A stretch of 64,000 nt of DNA from JAAZIN01 sp964441025 (GCA_964441025.1 CAYTXG010000009.1:1-64000); one strand, 5' to 3'; counted from the first letter of the stretch, positions 1-8,689 are shown. Numbers and translations: made by a program. Notes: a model not told the origin generated them from the letters alone.

Positions 1-126
1 ATGCCGTAAGGGGTTTGGATTTAAATATTTTGTTAAGCTGTCAAACTAACGAGGGTTGCGGCTCTTTTCCTACCATAACCGGGAGTACCCGTTCTTCTCA
101 TTGATTCAGTAAAATTTTAAAGACGG

Positions 127-150
127 GCGGGGCAGGCTTCTCTGCCCCGC
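127..150 (-). terminator. Hairpin terminator downstream of the AIM24-like gene
   Basis: A perfect 9-bp inverted repeat (GCGGGGCAG / CTGCCCCGC, loop of 6) lies 20 bases past the stop codon of the minus-strand gene at 170-844. On the minus strand it is followed by CCGTCTTTAAAATTTT, a moderate T-rich tail, so it reads as a rho-independent terminator for that gene. The rest of bases 1-126 shows no gene. Confidence 0.65.
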
Positions 151-169
151 TGATTCCAGGCCTGCACAT

Positions 170-844
170 TTATTTTTTGGGGACGAATGGAATAATCTGT
201 TTGGCCAGCTTGGCAATAGTCATTGTCTGCAGATGTACTTTACCAGGACCGGTGACAACAGTATCAAACAGGCCCTCACCGCCGAAGAGCACATTTTTAA
301 AGCCCTTGATCATCCGCACATCCATCTGGCAAGAGGCATCCATGATGGCAACAACACCGGTATCGCAGACGATCTGCTCACCCTGTGCAAGATCATACTC
401 CTGGCAAAAGCCGTCCACCTCTAAAAAGACTATGCCAGGTCCGGTGACCCGCTGCATGATAAATCCTTCACCGCCGGCAAGCCCCGCACCGAGTTTCTTC
501 TGAAAATGCACCGCCAGCTCAACGCCGTAGGTGGCACAAAGAAACGCAGTCTTCTGGCAGATAACGCTTTCACCCGGATCAAGCGTCCGTGCAATAATAC
601 TACCCGGAAATGAAGAAGAAAAAGCAATTTCTGCAGGTCCCTGCGCGGTATAGCGGGACATGAACAGGCTTTCACCCATGAGCATACGTCCCAGAGATTT
701 CCCCACGCCGCCCTCGGCCTTGGTCTCTGTCTGGATGGGCCCGCGCGCCCATGTGCGGCCGCCGGCTTCACTGATAATGGTTTCCCCGGGATCAAGCTGG
801 ATTATTACAGCGGGCAGGGTGCCGCCTTCAATTGAATAACGCAT
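170..844 (-). CDS. AIM24 / TIGR00266 family protein
   Basis: A 224-residue soluble protein of the AIM24 family (DUF124). Members fold as a beta-rich double-stranded barrel and have no established biochemical activity in bacteria. The sequence shows the repeated beta-strand pattern of the family, with internally similar segments each containing a G-x-G-x-V/I-H/F-L element (for example TGPGIVFLEV near residue 135 and TGPGKVHLQT near residue 200). No signal peptide or membrane helix is visible. The ATG at 844 follows a clear TGGGAGG ribosome site. It is a single gene with its own terminator hairpin. The family assignment is good; the role is unknown. Confidence 0.85.
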   Translation of the reverse strand: MRYSIEGGTLPAVIIQLDPGETIISEAGGRTWARGPIQTETKAEGGVGKSLGRMLMGESLFMSRYTAQGPAEIAFSSSFPGSIIARTLDPGESVICQKTAFLCATYGVELAVHFQKKLGAGLAGGEGFIMQRVTGPGIVFLEVDGFCQEYDLAQGEQIVCDTGVVAIMDASCQMDVRMIKGFKNVLFGGEGLFDTVVTGPGKVHLQTMTIAKLAKQIIPFVPKK

Positions 845-984
845 GATTTATCCTCCCAAATGTTTATGTAATGTAACACGCCAAACACCTGCGGCACTCC
901 GCAGGCACCCGAAGCTCTGTAACAATATTCCCTCCTTTGTACGAGTTGCTGCATCATTGAACCGCTTGCAGACGGCAGCTGCCC

Positions 985-1356
985 CTATAGTTCAATAACC
1001 GCTTCCACTTCTACCAGCACACCTTTGGGCAATGTCTTTACTGCCACACAGCTCCGTGCCGGTTTTGCCGAAAAATAGCGCGCGTAGATGGCATTGAATT
1101 GGTCAAAATCAGACATGTCGATTAAATAACATGTTGTTTTAATCGTTTTTTCCAGTTCAGTACCAGCCGCTTCTGCCACTGCTTTCAGGTTCTCCATCAC
1201 CTGCAGAGTTTGAGCCTCAAACCCTGCCGGCACCTCACCTGACAGCGGGCTGACGGGAATCTGGCCGGAAGTAAAGAGCATATTTGCAACACAAATACCC
1301 TGGGAGTAGGGCCCAACGGCGGCCGCAGCCTTATCTGTTTCTACTATTTTTCTCAT
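985..1356 (-). CDS. ridA: RidA family reactive enamine/imine deaminase
   Basis: A 123-residue RidA/YjgF/TdcF family protein. Characterised RidA proteins hydrolyse reactive 2-aminoacrylate-type enamines released by PLP enzymes, working as a cytoplasmic trimer. The sequence has the N-terminal AVGPYSQ element, the FTSGQIP strand, and near the C-terminus the PARSCVAVKTLPKG motif, whose arginine (about residue 101) corresponds to the substrate-carboxylate-binding Arg105 of active RidA. The ATG at 1356 was chosen over an upstream in-frame start at 1431 because AAGGAG sits just before it and the encoded protein then has standard family length. A sigma-A-like promoter lies 45 bases upstream. Confidence 0.93.
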   Translation of the reverse strand: MRKIVETDKAAAAVGPYSQGICVANMLFTSGQIPVSPLSGEVPAGFEAQTLQVMENLKAVAEAAGTELEKTIKTTCYLIDMSDFDQFNAIYARYFSAKPARSCVAVKTLPKGVLVEVEAVIEL

Positions 1357-1402
1357 GCGCCGACTCCTTTTCTTCGATATTAGGGGTACCGCCCATAGGG
1401 CA

Positions 1403-1431
1403 ATTATATGATTGTACACGTGAAATAACAA
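1403..1431 (-). promoter_or_regulatory. Sigma-A-type promoter of ridA
   Basis: On the minus strand TTGTTA (1426-1431) is separated by exactly 17 bases from a perfect TATAAT (1403-1408), which lies about 45 bases upstream of the ridA ATG. This is the cleanest vegetative promoter near the left end of the window. Confidence 0.75.
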
Positions 1432-1464
1432 TATGGTTATTTGCGCCGCCGGGTTTGGGCCGGC

Positions 1465-2208
1465 CTATTCTTTCAACCCTTCAATAAAGGCAAGCACATT
1501 TGCCCCCAAAACAGCATGGTTGTAGCCGCCTTCCAGGATGCCGAAGCAGCCCCCTCCGTTTCGCCTGGCGGCTTTCTTCATCAATCTGCCCATATAAGTG
1601 TAATCTTCGGTTTTTAACAGCCCGCCCCAGTCTTCTTCATGGTTATCGAAGCCGGCGGAGGCGGCAATCATGTCAGCGTCGGTTTCCGCAAGAGCCGTTT
1701 CAACAGCCTCCAGGTAATTGTTACGGTTCTGCGTGGGGGGGTTGAGTATTGTAATATATTTTTTGGCTCCCAGAAGGTTGACGTTGCCGTCACCAAAATG
1801 CAGATCAAAATCGAGGATAAAGGCTTTTTCTATTTTCCCCTGATCTTTCAGTTTTTCAAGCGCAACAGCCATGTTGTTAAAATAGCAAAATCCCCAGGAA
1901 CTCTCTGCCGAAGCGTGATGCCCGGGAGGGCGGATCAGGGCAAAACAGGGCTCGGTCAGGCCGATTTCAGCGGCCTTGACGGCGCCGCCGGCAGCCAGCG
2001 CCGCAATCCCGTACAGGCCCTGCCGCTCTACGTATCCAACATGTTCGGGGGTATGCAACCGGAGAATGTCTTCTTTTACCGCCGCCCTGGGCTCAATAAA
2101 GGTGACCCGCCCCTTAAGGGCAATTTCCACCGCCCTGATTCTTCCGGCAGAGGCGGCAGGATCGGAAGTGTAGACCTGATTGTAGTCTTCATGATAGACG
2201 ACTTTCAT
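1465..2208 (-). CDS. Histone deacetylase-fold (AcuC/HDLP-like) amidohydrolase
   Basis: A 247-residue member of the arginase/deacetylase superfamily. Family members are zinc hydrolases that remove acyl groups from amines such as acetylated lysine, polyamines or acetoin-enzyme targets. All expected active-site parts are visible: the tandem histidines of RPPGHHA (97-98), zinc ligands in DFDLHFGDG (Asp135, His137) and SAGFD (Asp188), and the transition-state tyrosine in EGGY (Tyr229). At 247 residues it is shorter than AcuC/HDLP (over 300), so loops around the active site are probably reduced. The ATG at 2208 follows AAAGGAGGG. The bacterial substrate cannot be told from sequence; acylated protein lysine or an acylated small amine are both possible. 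Confidence 0.88.
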   Translation of the reverse strand: MKVVYHEDYNQVYTSDPAASAGRIRAVEIALKGRVTFIEPRAAVKEDILRLHTPEHVGYVERQGLYGIAALAAGGAVKAAEIGLTEPCFALIRPPGHHASAESSWGFCYFNNMAVALEKLKDQGKIEKAFILDFDLHFGDGNVNLLGAKKYITILNPPTQNRNNYLEAVETALAETDADMIAASAGFDNHEEDWGGLLKTEDYTYMGRLMKKAARRNGGGCFGILEGGYNHAVLGANVLAFIEGLKE

Positions 2209-2249
2209 ATCACTGCCCTCCTTTTACACCCTTTCATTTATCAATTATG

Positions 2250-2278
2250 TTATTCTGGAAGAAGGGTGCAGATCCTTT
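2250..2278 (-). promoter_or_regulatory. Sigma-H-like promoter upstream of the deacetylase-fold gene
   Basis: Minus-strand AAAGGATCT (2270-2278), an 11-base spacer and CCAGAATAA (2250-2258) fit the Bacillus sigma-H consensus (RNAGGAWWW, 11-12, RNNGAATWW) with two mismatches. It lies about 42 bases upstream of the ATG at 2208. It is one of several such sites in this window. Confidence 0.45.
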
Positions 2279-2401
2279 TACCCGGGCCAGGCTCCGGCAT
2301 ACTCAGGGACCCCGAAAGGCGGTTAATATATAAATTTGGGATAGATGGGTGCGGCGCTCCCGGCGGAGTGCTGCCGGCTTGCCCCCGGCCGGCCGTGGCG
2401 T

Positions 2402-3379
2402 TTATCTTCGATCCAGCACTTCGGGGTTGACCGCATGCTCAGGCTTCTCGCCCTTTAAAACCGCCGCAATGCTCCTCGCCGCCATTTCAGCCATGATCCT
2501 GCGGGTGCTCTTACTTGCGCTTCCGGTATGCGGCGCCAGGACAAGGTTGTCCAGTCCGATCAAACCCGGGGTCAGCTGCGGTTCATTTTCATAGACATCG
2601 AGGGCTGCCCCGGCTATCCTCTTATTTTCCAGGTGCTTTGCCAGCGCCTTCTCATCAATATGCGCTCCCCTGGCGGTGTTGATCAGGTAAGCATCGGGCT
2701 TCATCAGGCCGAGCCTTTGTTCATTTATAAGATGATGCACTCCGGGGTAGTAGGGCAAATGAAGGGTCAAGTAATCCGACATCTTGACAACTTCATCCAG
2801 CGGCAGATAGGCTGCTTTGAGTTCTTTTTCCACTGCTGCAGGCAGCCTTTCACGCTTGTGATAGACTATTTTCATGCCGAAGCCGGCGCCGCGCCGGGCC
2901 ACGGCTCTACCGATGCGTCCCATGCCGATGATCCCCAGGGTTTTTCCATGGAGATCGCCGCCCACAAAAAGAAGCGGCCCCCACCCCTTAAATTTCCCGG
3001 CCCGGATAAAACGATCCCCCTCAACAACACGCCTCGTCACAGCCAGAAGCAGGGCCCAGGTCAAGTCCGCTGTAGCTTCGGTGAGTACTCCCGGGGTATT
3101 GGTCACCACAATCCCCCGGCCGGTGCAGGCTTCAACATCGATATTGTCCACACCCACAGCCATATTGGCAGCGACCTTTAGACGTGGAGCGCTATTAACT
3201 ACATCACCGCCGATCCTGTCGGTAAGCATGCACAGCAGCGCATCGGCCTCCTTCACGCCAGCCAGCATTTCTTCCCGGGTTACAGGCCTTTCAGCGGGGT
3301 TAATGATAATCCTGTTTTTATCCTCCAGCAGGCTTAAACCTTCCCCGGGTATTTTCCTGGTAATAAATATGGTGGCCAT
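2402..3379 (-). CDS. D-2-hydroxyacid dehydrogenase (glyoxylate/hydroxypyruvate reductase type)
   Basis: A 325-residue NAD(P)-dependent D-isomer 2-hydroxyacid dehydrogenase, closest in organisation to D-glycerate dehydrogenases that interconvert hydroxypyruvate or glyoxylate with D-glycerate or glycolate. The Rossmann motif GMGRIG is at 152-157, the catalytic Arg237 in NTARG, Glu264 in DVYENEP and His284 in APHTGSAS, so the Arg-Glu-His triad is intact. The ATG at 3379 is preferred to an in-frame start at 3451 because AAAAAGGAGCG precedes it and family homology begins there (ATIFITRKIP). A sigma-H-like promoter is about 80 bases upstream. Exact substrate is inferred from family only. Confidence 0.9.
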   Translation of the reverse strand: MATIFITRKIPGEGLSLLEDKNRIIINPAERPVTREEMLAGVKEADALLCMLTDRIGGDVVNSAPRLKVAANMAVGVDNIDVEACTGRGIVVTNTPGVLTEATADLTWALLLAVTRRVVEGDRFIRAGKFKGWGPLLFVGGDLHGKTLGIIGMGRIGRAVARRGAGFGMKIVYHKRERLPAAVEKELKAAYLPLDEVVKMSDYLTLHLPYYPGVHHLINEQRLGLMKPDAYLINTARGAHIDEKALAKHLENKRIAGAALDVYENEPQLTPGLIGLDNLVLAPHTGSASKSTRRIMAEMAARSIAAVLKGEKPEHAVNPEVLDRR

Positions 3380-3460
3380 GTCCAGCGCTCCTTTTTGAGA
3401 TGCCTTTAACGTTGGGATCGGGCAGTACATCATCCGCCGCAGATGCCTCATTTAATACCT

Positions 3461-3490
3461 TAATTCTATGTTCTACCGCACCTTTCCTTT
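3461..3490 (-). promoter_or_regulatory. Sigma-H-like promoter upstream of the hydroxyacid dehydrogenase
   Basis: Minus-strand AAAGGAAAG (3482-3490), a 12-base spacer and ATAGAATTA (3461-3469). The -10 part is a perfect sigma-H match and the -35 part has one mismatch. It points into the gene starting at 3379. Confidence 0.5.
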
Positions 3491-3576
3491 CCCGGCAGGC
3501 AGCCCGCCTTTTGGGAGAGGGCTGAAAAGCAACATCCAAAAGCTGATCCAGCGGCCCATGGCGCACCCCGAACGGA

Positions 3577-4833
3577 TCAATGCCGGGAGAAACCGTAGCG
3601 TTCAATAATCTCGATGTTTTCCTGGCATTTTTTCTTGAGCCTGTCCAGCTGGGACTGGCTGAGATTAAATTCTTCAGGCCCTTTTTCGAAGACATCGGAG
3701 AGGACCAACATGCGGTGGCGCCAGTCGCGGTAGCACCAGTGAATATCATAATCCGCACTGCTGACCCAGCTCCTGCCGCTGTCCATATCCTTGGAGAGCT
3801 CCAGGCTCATAAGCATGCCGTATTCCACCAGATCTGAGGAACAGGATGGGTAATGCTGATCCGTGTAGAAATTGCCAAGCGAATAGATCACCGGCACCGA
3901 CCGGGTGCCGCCGTCTTCTTCCTGCAGCTCGATCCATTCACAGGGCTGCACAAATTTGGGGTGCCCGCCAATGATGAAATCAGCCCCGGCGGCAGCCATT
4001 TTCCGGGCGGCCTCCCTCTGCAGTTCAAAAGGATAATCAACATACTGTTCGCCCCAGTGTGGAATAACCGCCACCAGGTCTGCACCGGCAGCGCGGGCTT
4101 TTTTGATATCGGCGATGACAGGACTGATATCCTTGAACTCGGGATCGGGATCATTGGGGATCAGGTTTACCGCATACTCTTCACCCGCGGGAACAGGGAT
4201 TCCATTGGTCCAGTAAGTGTAGGCGACAAAGGCTATTCTGATCCCTTTTACCTCCACCATATCCACAGTCTCCCGCTCTTCCTTGTTCAGGTAGGCGCCG
4301 GTGGTGTCAAAACCAAGGGCACGCACATTTTCCAATGTTGCCTGCAGCCCCTTCACACCCCGGTCCATGCAGTGATTGTTGGCAAAGGAGTAAAGATTTA
4401 TTCCCGCCCTTTTCAGTGCATGTGAAAGTTCAATAGGGGCATTAAAGGTGAGAATGCCGTTGTTCATACCGCCCGTGTACCCCGAGACCCCCCAGAAGGA
4501 TATCTCCTGACCCGCCTGCATCGTTTCCAGGGTCAGCATGGCCAGATCAGCCTCCTGAAAATGGGGGGCAATATACTCGAAGGCGGGCCAGAAATCATAT
4601 TCGCCACCGCCCAGGCTGTTCTCATTCAGGACAGCCATGTGGGGATACAACCCGCCCACAGCTTTCAGGGTAACGGTGCGAATATCAGCCTCGGGCTCAG
4701 GCTCAAGACCCCCTTCTTCCTGCTCCTGATTCTCCGGCGCGGTGCGGAACCAGGAAACCTGATCAAGCTTAATTAAGAGCAGAATTGCAGCTGCTGCGGT
4801 TAGGAGCAAAACAGCGATATGCTTTCGGCGCAT
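3577..4833 (-). CDS. CapA family protein (PGA_cap metallophosphatase-like)
   Basis: A 418-residue membrane-anchored protein of the CapA/PgsA family (calcineurin-like phosphoesterase fold) associated with poly-gamma-glutamate capsule synthesis or cell-surface metabolism. It has an N-terminal hydrophobic anchor (about residues 6-20) and an acidic linker rich in Glu. The conserved family blocks are visible: FANNHCMDRG, IPHWGEQY and GGHPKFVQP. The first family block normally contains a Gly-Asp pair with a metal-binding Asp; here it reads AVGGLYPH, so this Asp appears to be replaced by Gly. The start at 4833 has AAAGGAG nine bases upstream; the closer in-frame ATG at 4842 abuts the ribosome site. 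No other capsule (PgsB/C) gene is next to it. Confidence 0.82.
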   Translation of the reverse strand: MRRKHIAVLLLTAAAAILLLIKLDQVSWFRTAPENQEQEEGGLEPEPEADIRTVTLKAVGGLYPHMAVLNENSLGGGEYDFWPAFEYIAPHFQEADLAMLTLETMQAGQEISFWGVSGYTGGMNNGILTFNAPIELSHALKRAGINLYSFANNHCMDRGVKGLQATLENVRALGFDTTGAYLNKEERETVDMVEVKGIRIAFVAYTYWTNGIPVPAGEEYAVNLIPNDPDPEFKDISPVIADIKKARAAGADLVAVIPHWGEQYVDYPFELQREAARKMAAAGADFIIGGHPKFVQPCEWIELQEEDGGTRSVPVIYSLGNFYTDQHYPSCSSDLVEYGMLMSLELSKDMDSGRSWVSSADYDIHWCYRDWRHRMLVLSDVFEKGPEEFNLSQSQLDRLKKKCQENIEIIERYGFSRH

Positions 4834-4878
4834 CTGGGGCATCTCCTTTGAGCGGTATTCTACAAGCAGTCCGGTTCC

Positions 4879-4887
4879 ATTATAGCA
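4879..4887 (-). promoter_or_regulatory. Extended -10 promoter of the CapA-like gene
   Basis: Minus-strand TGC-TATAAT is a perfect -10 box with an extended TG, about 46 bases upstream of the start at 4833. No good -35 is visible 17 bases further out, as is common for extended -10 promoters. Confidence 0.6.
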
Positions 4888-5063
4888 GAAAGTCTGCACC
4901 CTCAGAGCAGGAAAAATACTACCCCTTCAAGCGAAAATTTACCAGTGGGGTTTGAAATCAGGCCGTGTCGCTAAAGGGAATGCCGCCGCCTGCATCGAAG
5001 ATATGGAGCAGATCAGCAGGCAGCCGGGGTGAAGAATAGAGGCGTTGTAAAAGAGGAGCGCAT

Positions 5064-6437
5064 ATGAAAAATACCGCGGTGGAGCTCTTGCCTTTACCGA
5101 ACCAGATATTTTTCTCCCTGGGCAGCCTGGCTTTTACCCTGCTGGAAAGGCTAATCATCCTCTACGCCGTTTTCTATTTTATGCCGCCAAAAGAGCTGGG
5201 GCTGCACAGCCTGGTCACCGGCAGAACCTTTTTGGGCATCATCACCATCCCGGGAGCGGCTCTGCTGCTGGGACGAATCGTTGACGGCCTGGCCGACCCG
5301 GTAATCGCTTCTTTAAGCGACAGCAGCCGCTCCCACAAAGGCAGGCGCAAAATATTTCTGCTGTACAGCGGCCTGCCCCTGGCCTTGACTGCATTCCTGG
5401 TTTTCACGCCGCCTCAGCCGTCCCATGAATCGCTCTTCAACGGTCTCTGGCTGGCGCTGATGATGGGCCTCTTCTATATCGCCTTCACCGCGTATGTAAA
5501 CCCATTTTTGGCGCTCATGTCGGAGCTGGGCCGCACTACGGCACTGCGCATCAACATCTCCACCTACATGGCCCTTTTTGGCCTGCTGGGGATGGTTTTC
5601 GTCACCATTCTGTTCCCTCAGGTTACAGAATATCTGGAGGGCGGAAGCATGGATATGCGCAGGGCCTACCAGGTCACAGCAGGCGGCTTTGCCTTATTTT
5701 CCTGCGCTATTCTCTACCTGGTGACTTTATTCTTTGATGAAAAGAGGCACTGCCTGCCCGGCAGGCCGCCGGATACGGGCATGCTCGGATCTCTTGCCAG
5801 AACCCTGGCTGTGCGCCCGTTCCGGATCTTTCTCGCCGGTGAAATATTCCTTCAGTTTGCCATGAACATGGTCACCCTGGGGCTGATGTATTATGCCGTG
5901 GTCATCTTTCGCCAGGATAAAAGTTACATGAGCGTGCTGGCGGGCCTGACCATTGGGACGGCTCTGCTCAGTTTTCCCCTTGTGAATGTCATTTCCAAAA
6001 AAGTAGGCAAAAAAAAGGTGATCCTGGGCGGCCTGCTGATTCTTGCTGCAGCCGCCGCCGTGATCTACACCTTGAGTTTTGACATGACCCCCGCCGCCCA
6101 TTGTATCTCCCTGTCCATGATCGGACTTTGCGGTTTGCCGCTGGCAATTCTCACCATCCTGATCAACCCCACGGTGGGCGATCTGGCCCGGGCCGAGTAC
6201 GCCCGCACCGGGGAAAGCCGTGAAGCGATGTTCTTCGGCGCCAGGGCTATCCCGCTAAAAGCAGCCATCGCCCTGGCCGGCGTCACTTTCACTTACCTGC
6301 TCTCTGCTTTTGGCAAGGATGTTGCCAACCCTTTCGGCGTCCAGCTGAGCATCCTGGCGGTCTCACTGGCCAGCCTGGCCGGTTTTGCCGCCTTTTCCTT
6401 TTATCCGGAAAAACAGGTGCAGGGATGGCTGGAATAG
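5064..6437 (+). CDS. MFS transporter of the GPH (MelB-like) sugar:cation symporter family
   Basis: A 457-residue integral membrane protein with about 12 hydrophobic segments and the GPH/MFS_2 signature in the first cytoplasmic loop (DGLADPVIASLSD followed by SRSHKGRRK). Family members import melibiose, lactose, glucuronides or related glycosides with Na+ or H+. The ATG at 5064 follows GAGGAG. It stands alone on the plus strand, diverging from the CapA-like gene and converging with the DMT transporter. The substrate is not predictable; carbohydrate genes start about 2 kb downstream, which mildly supports a glycoside. Confidence 0.85.
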   Translation: MKNTAVELLPLPNQIFFSLGSLAFTLLERLIILYAVFYFMPPKELGLHSLVTGRTFLGIITIPGAALLLGRIVDGLADPVIASLSDSSRSHKGRRKIFLLYSGLPLALTAFLVFTPPQPSHESLFNGLWLALMMGLFYIAFTAYVNPFLALMSELGRTTALRINISTYMALFGLLGMVFVTILFPQVTEYLEGGSMDMRRAYQVTAGGFALFSCAILYLVTLFFDEKRHCLPGRPPDTGMLGSLARTLAVRPFRIFLAGEIFLQFAMNMVTLGLMYYAVVIFRQDKSYMSVLAGLTIGTALLSFPLVNVISKKVGKKKVILGGLLILAAAAAVIYTLSFDMTPAAHCISLSMIGLCGLPLAILTILINPTVGDLARAEYARTGESREAMFFGARAIPLKAAIALAGVTFTYLLSAFGKDVANPFGVQLSILAVSLASLAGFAAFSFYPEKQVQGWLE

Positions 6438-6495
6438 ACAGCACTGCTCAAAGGCGGCATGCGCAGAAGAGCTGCCGCGCCCCGTCACGGTACGA

Positions 6496-7380
6496 TCAGC
6501 TCTGGCCCCGCCTCACGGCGGGCCGGCTCTTGAAATCAACTTCCACCAGGACAATGCCGACAAGCATGAGCAGCGCTCCCAGGTAAGCCCTGGGTGCAAG
6601 GACTTCTTTGGCCAGAAAATAGGCAAAGGCCGCCGCAAAAAGCGGTTCAAGGGTAAGGATCAGGCCTGCATGTGTTGGGGTAGTGTATCTTTGGGCCGTA
6701 GTCTGCAAGATGAGCCCAAGGGCTGTCGAAAAGATGCTCAGCGCCAGGACAACCAACCATGAGCGCGCTGTTTGCGGCAGCTGCGGTTTTTCAAATATGA
6801 GCGAGAACAGGGAGGCGTACAGGGCCACAAATCCAAGCTGCAAAAAGCTGAGCAAAACAGAATCGCGGGCAATCCGGGTACAGTGGCCTGTCGCTATAAT
6901 ATGAAGCGCAAAGGCTATCGAGCAGAGAAGGCAGAGAAAGTCACCCCAGTTAAATATCAGGCGGCCGTTGAATGTTAGCAGGTACACACCCACTAACACC
7001 AGGAAGACGCAAAATATAGTTTTCAGATCCGGTCTCTGCCTCAAAAAAATAAAACCGATCAAGGGAACAATGACTCCTGTAAGGCAGGTCAGGAAACCTG
7101 CGTTAGAAATAGAAGTGAACCTGACCCCGAAGGTAAAAAAACCATAGGTAAAAAACAGTATTGCCGCCAGCCCTGCCGCGAATTTTACATCGGTTAAGCT
7201 GGTATTTTTCAGCCTTTTCCAGAATACTGCCGCCACCAGTAAAAATGCAATAATGAACCGCAGTGCGATCAGGTTGTATTCGGCCATGCCCTCCAGCCCC
7301 ATCTTCGTTAAAAAGCTGGTTGATCCCCAGAAGGCGGCCACCAGGACGAGCGCCAGATCTGCTTTCAATTGGGTTTTCAT
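6496..7380 (-). CDS. EamA/DMT family transporter
   Basis: A 294-residue drug/metabolite transporter with ten predicted membrane helices arranged as two EamA repeats. Known relatives export amino acids, nucleosides or drugs, and the family does not allow a substrate call. Typical features are AAFWGSTSFLTKMGL in the first repeat and ALGLILQTTAQRYTTP with PLFAAAFAYFLAKE in the second. The ATG at 7380 has only a weak ribosome site (AGGT). Its upstream region carries a sigma-H-like element and a nested-helix RNA candidate (separate entries), which suggests regulated expression. Confidence 0.85.
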   Translation of the reverse strand: MKTQLKADLALVLVAAFWGSTSFLTKMGLEGMAEYNLIALRFIIAFLLVAAVFWKRLKNTSLTDVKFAAGLAAILFFTYGFFTFGVRFTSISNAGFLTCLTGVIVPLIGFIFLRQRPDLKTIFCVFLVLVGVYLLTFNGRLIFNWGDFLCLLCSIAFALHIIATGHCTRIARDSVLLSFLQLGFVALYASLFSLIFEKPQLPQTARSWLVVLALSIFSTALGLILQTTAQRYTTPTHAGLILTLEPLFAAAFAYFLAKEVLAPRAYLGALLMLVGIVLVEVDFKSRPAVRRGQS

Positions 7381-7422
7381 TTACACCATACCTGCCATGA
7401 CCCGAGTTGGATATTGTTAAGA

Positions 7423-7452
7423 ACGTTCGCGAAAGTGAAAAACAAATCCTGC
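7423..7452 (-). promoter_or_regulatory. Sigma-H-like element upstream of the DMT transporter
   Basis: Minus-strand GCAGGATTT (7444-7452, a perfect -35 match), a 12-base spacer and CGCGAACGT (7423-7431, three mismatches from the -10 consensus). Spacing and orientation match the better examples in this window, with the -10 about 43 bases from the ATG. Confidence 0.3.
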
Positions 7453-7472
7453 TCTGCAAGGGGATGCATGTT

Positions 7473-7550
7473 GCCGGGGAATTACAAAGGACGCTCTCCT
7501 GCCGCCGTCCCCAAATTAAGGAAAGTTCCGGCAGGGATTGGCGCCCCGGC
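7473..7550. promoter_or_regulatory. Candidate structured RNA leader (two nested helices)
   Basis: Within the 280-base divergent gap, GCCGGGG (7473-7479) pairs perfectly with CCCCGGC (7544-7550), and nested inside CCTGCCG (7498-7504) pairs perfectly with CGGCAGG (7529-7535). A further GGACG/CGTCC pairing is possible as an alternative to the inner helix. The element sits about 110 bases before the deacetylase start on the plus strand and about 95 before the DMT start on the minus strand, so it could be the leader of either. I do not recognise it as a known riboswitch class. Confidence 0.35.
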
Positions 7551-7660
7551 AAAGAATACTTATTGTGGTGATTTCCGGCTTCTGACGGTACCGGGCAAGA
7601 ACTATATTCAACAAGAAACAGACTGCTAAATACAAGTCCTGCGTGGAGGGGAGTGCGGCA

Positions 7661-8581
7661 GTGATCACGCAAAAACTATCAAAGGAACGGCTTCACCTTT
7701 TCCTCTGCTCAACTCTGATCCTCATGCTGCTGGCGGGGGGGTTTAATCTACTTCTTTATCCGCAGACCACAGCAATTCTTGAAAGGCTGGACCGGGAGCA
7801 CCTTGACAACATAGCCTTGCACAGCGAGCTGGACCGGCTGAACAGCCTCTGCTGCGAACAACAGAACAGGTACAGCCAACTGCAGGGCAAGTATGAGCTG
7901 CTCCTGCAGGAAAATAAGAAACTGGAGGAACGCCTTCAGAGCGCGGCGCCGCCGGGAGCCAAAAAGGGCCTTACAGCTTACCTGACCATTGATGACGGCC
8001 CTGAGAAATACACGGCACAGATCCTGCAAACACTGGCGGAGTATGATGTGCCGGCTACCTTTTTCGTCATGGGGAGAAACAACTCGGAAGACGAGAACAT
8101 GTACAGCCGGATCCTCGAGCAGGGACACACCCTGGGGAATCACACCATGACCCATAGATTGAAAACGATCTACCTCTCCAAAGATGCCTTCATGGAGGAC
8201 CTGCTACGCCTGGAAGAACTGCTGGATCAAAAAACCGGTATCAGGCCCGATATCATCCGCTTTCCCGGGGGCTCAAGCAATACTGTAGCCGCCTCCGGCG
8301 TGATGAAAGAAATTATTGCCGAGCTGGCGGCGCGCGGCTACGATTATTTTGATTGGAATATATCGACGGGGGACTGCAATACTAGCCTGACAGCTGCACA
8401 GCTGGTGGCAAATGTTGTCAGCCAGGCGGACCGCCGGCCGGGGCAGGATCTCGTTATTCTGATGCACGACTTCAATCACGCCACCGCGGAGGCGCTGCCC
8501 CAGATCATCGTTGAACTCAAAAGAAGGAACTATACATTTGCCGCTTTAAAAAAGGGTGCCGTCAACATGAAGCACCGCTAA
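7661..8581 (+). CDS. Membrane-anchored polysaccharide deacetylase (NodB domain, CE4)
   Basis: A 306-residue CE4 deacetylase expected to remove N-acetyl groups from peptidoglycan or another surface glycan outside the membrane. It has an N-terminal membrane anchor (about residues 10-30), a coiled-coil/heptad stretch (about 35-90) and a NodB domain with TIDDGP (catalytic base and metal Asp), NHTMTH (metal histidines) and RFPGG. The GTG at 7661 is preferred because GGAGGGG lies eight bases before it; the in-frame GTG at 7643 has no ribosome site. The coiled coil suggests oligomerisation or reach through the wall. Confidence 0.88.
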   Translation: MITQKLSKERLHLFLCSTLILMLLAGGFNLLLYPQTTAILERLDREHLDNIALHSELDRLNSLCCEQQNRYSQLQGKYELLLQENKKLEERLQSAAPPGAKKGLTAYLTIDDGPEKYTAQILQTLAEYDVPATFFVMGRNNSEDENMYSRILEQGHTLGNHTMTHRLKTIYLSKDAFMEDLLRLEELLDQKTGIRPDIIRFPGGSSNTVAASGVMKEIIAELAARGYDYFDWNISTGDCNTSLTAAQLVANVVSQADRRPGQDLVILMHDFNHATAEALPQIIVELKRRNYTFAALKKGAVNMKHR

Positions 8582-8689
8582 GAGGCGGCGGGGGCTCCCT
8601 CTTCATGACCCCCTGCACTGACACCCGGAGCGCCCCCCTGATACCATTTGCATGGACAGAACAGACAACCGGCCAAGGGAGGAAGCAGT

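Noticed and set aside
4907..4942. GCAGGAAAA ... AGCGAAAAT as a sigma-H promoter for the MFS gene
   Set aside because: The spacer is 14 bases, outside the 11-12 range, and the -10 is imperfect.
7369..7629. 86-codon frame on the plus strand across the divergent gap
   Set aside because: It spans the structured element and the opposing gene's start region, with no ribosome site or domain.
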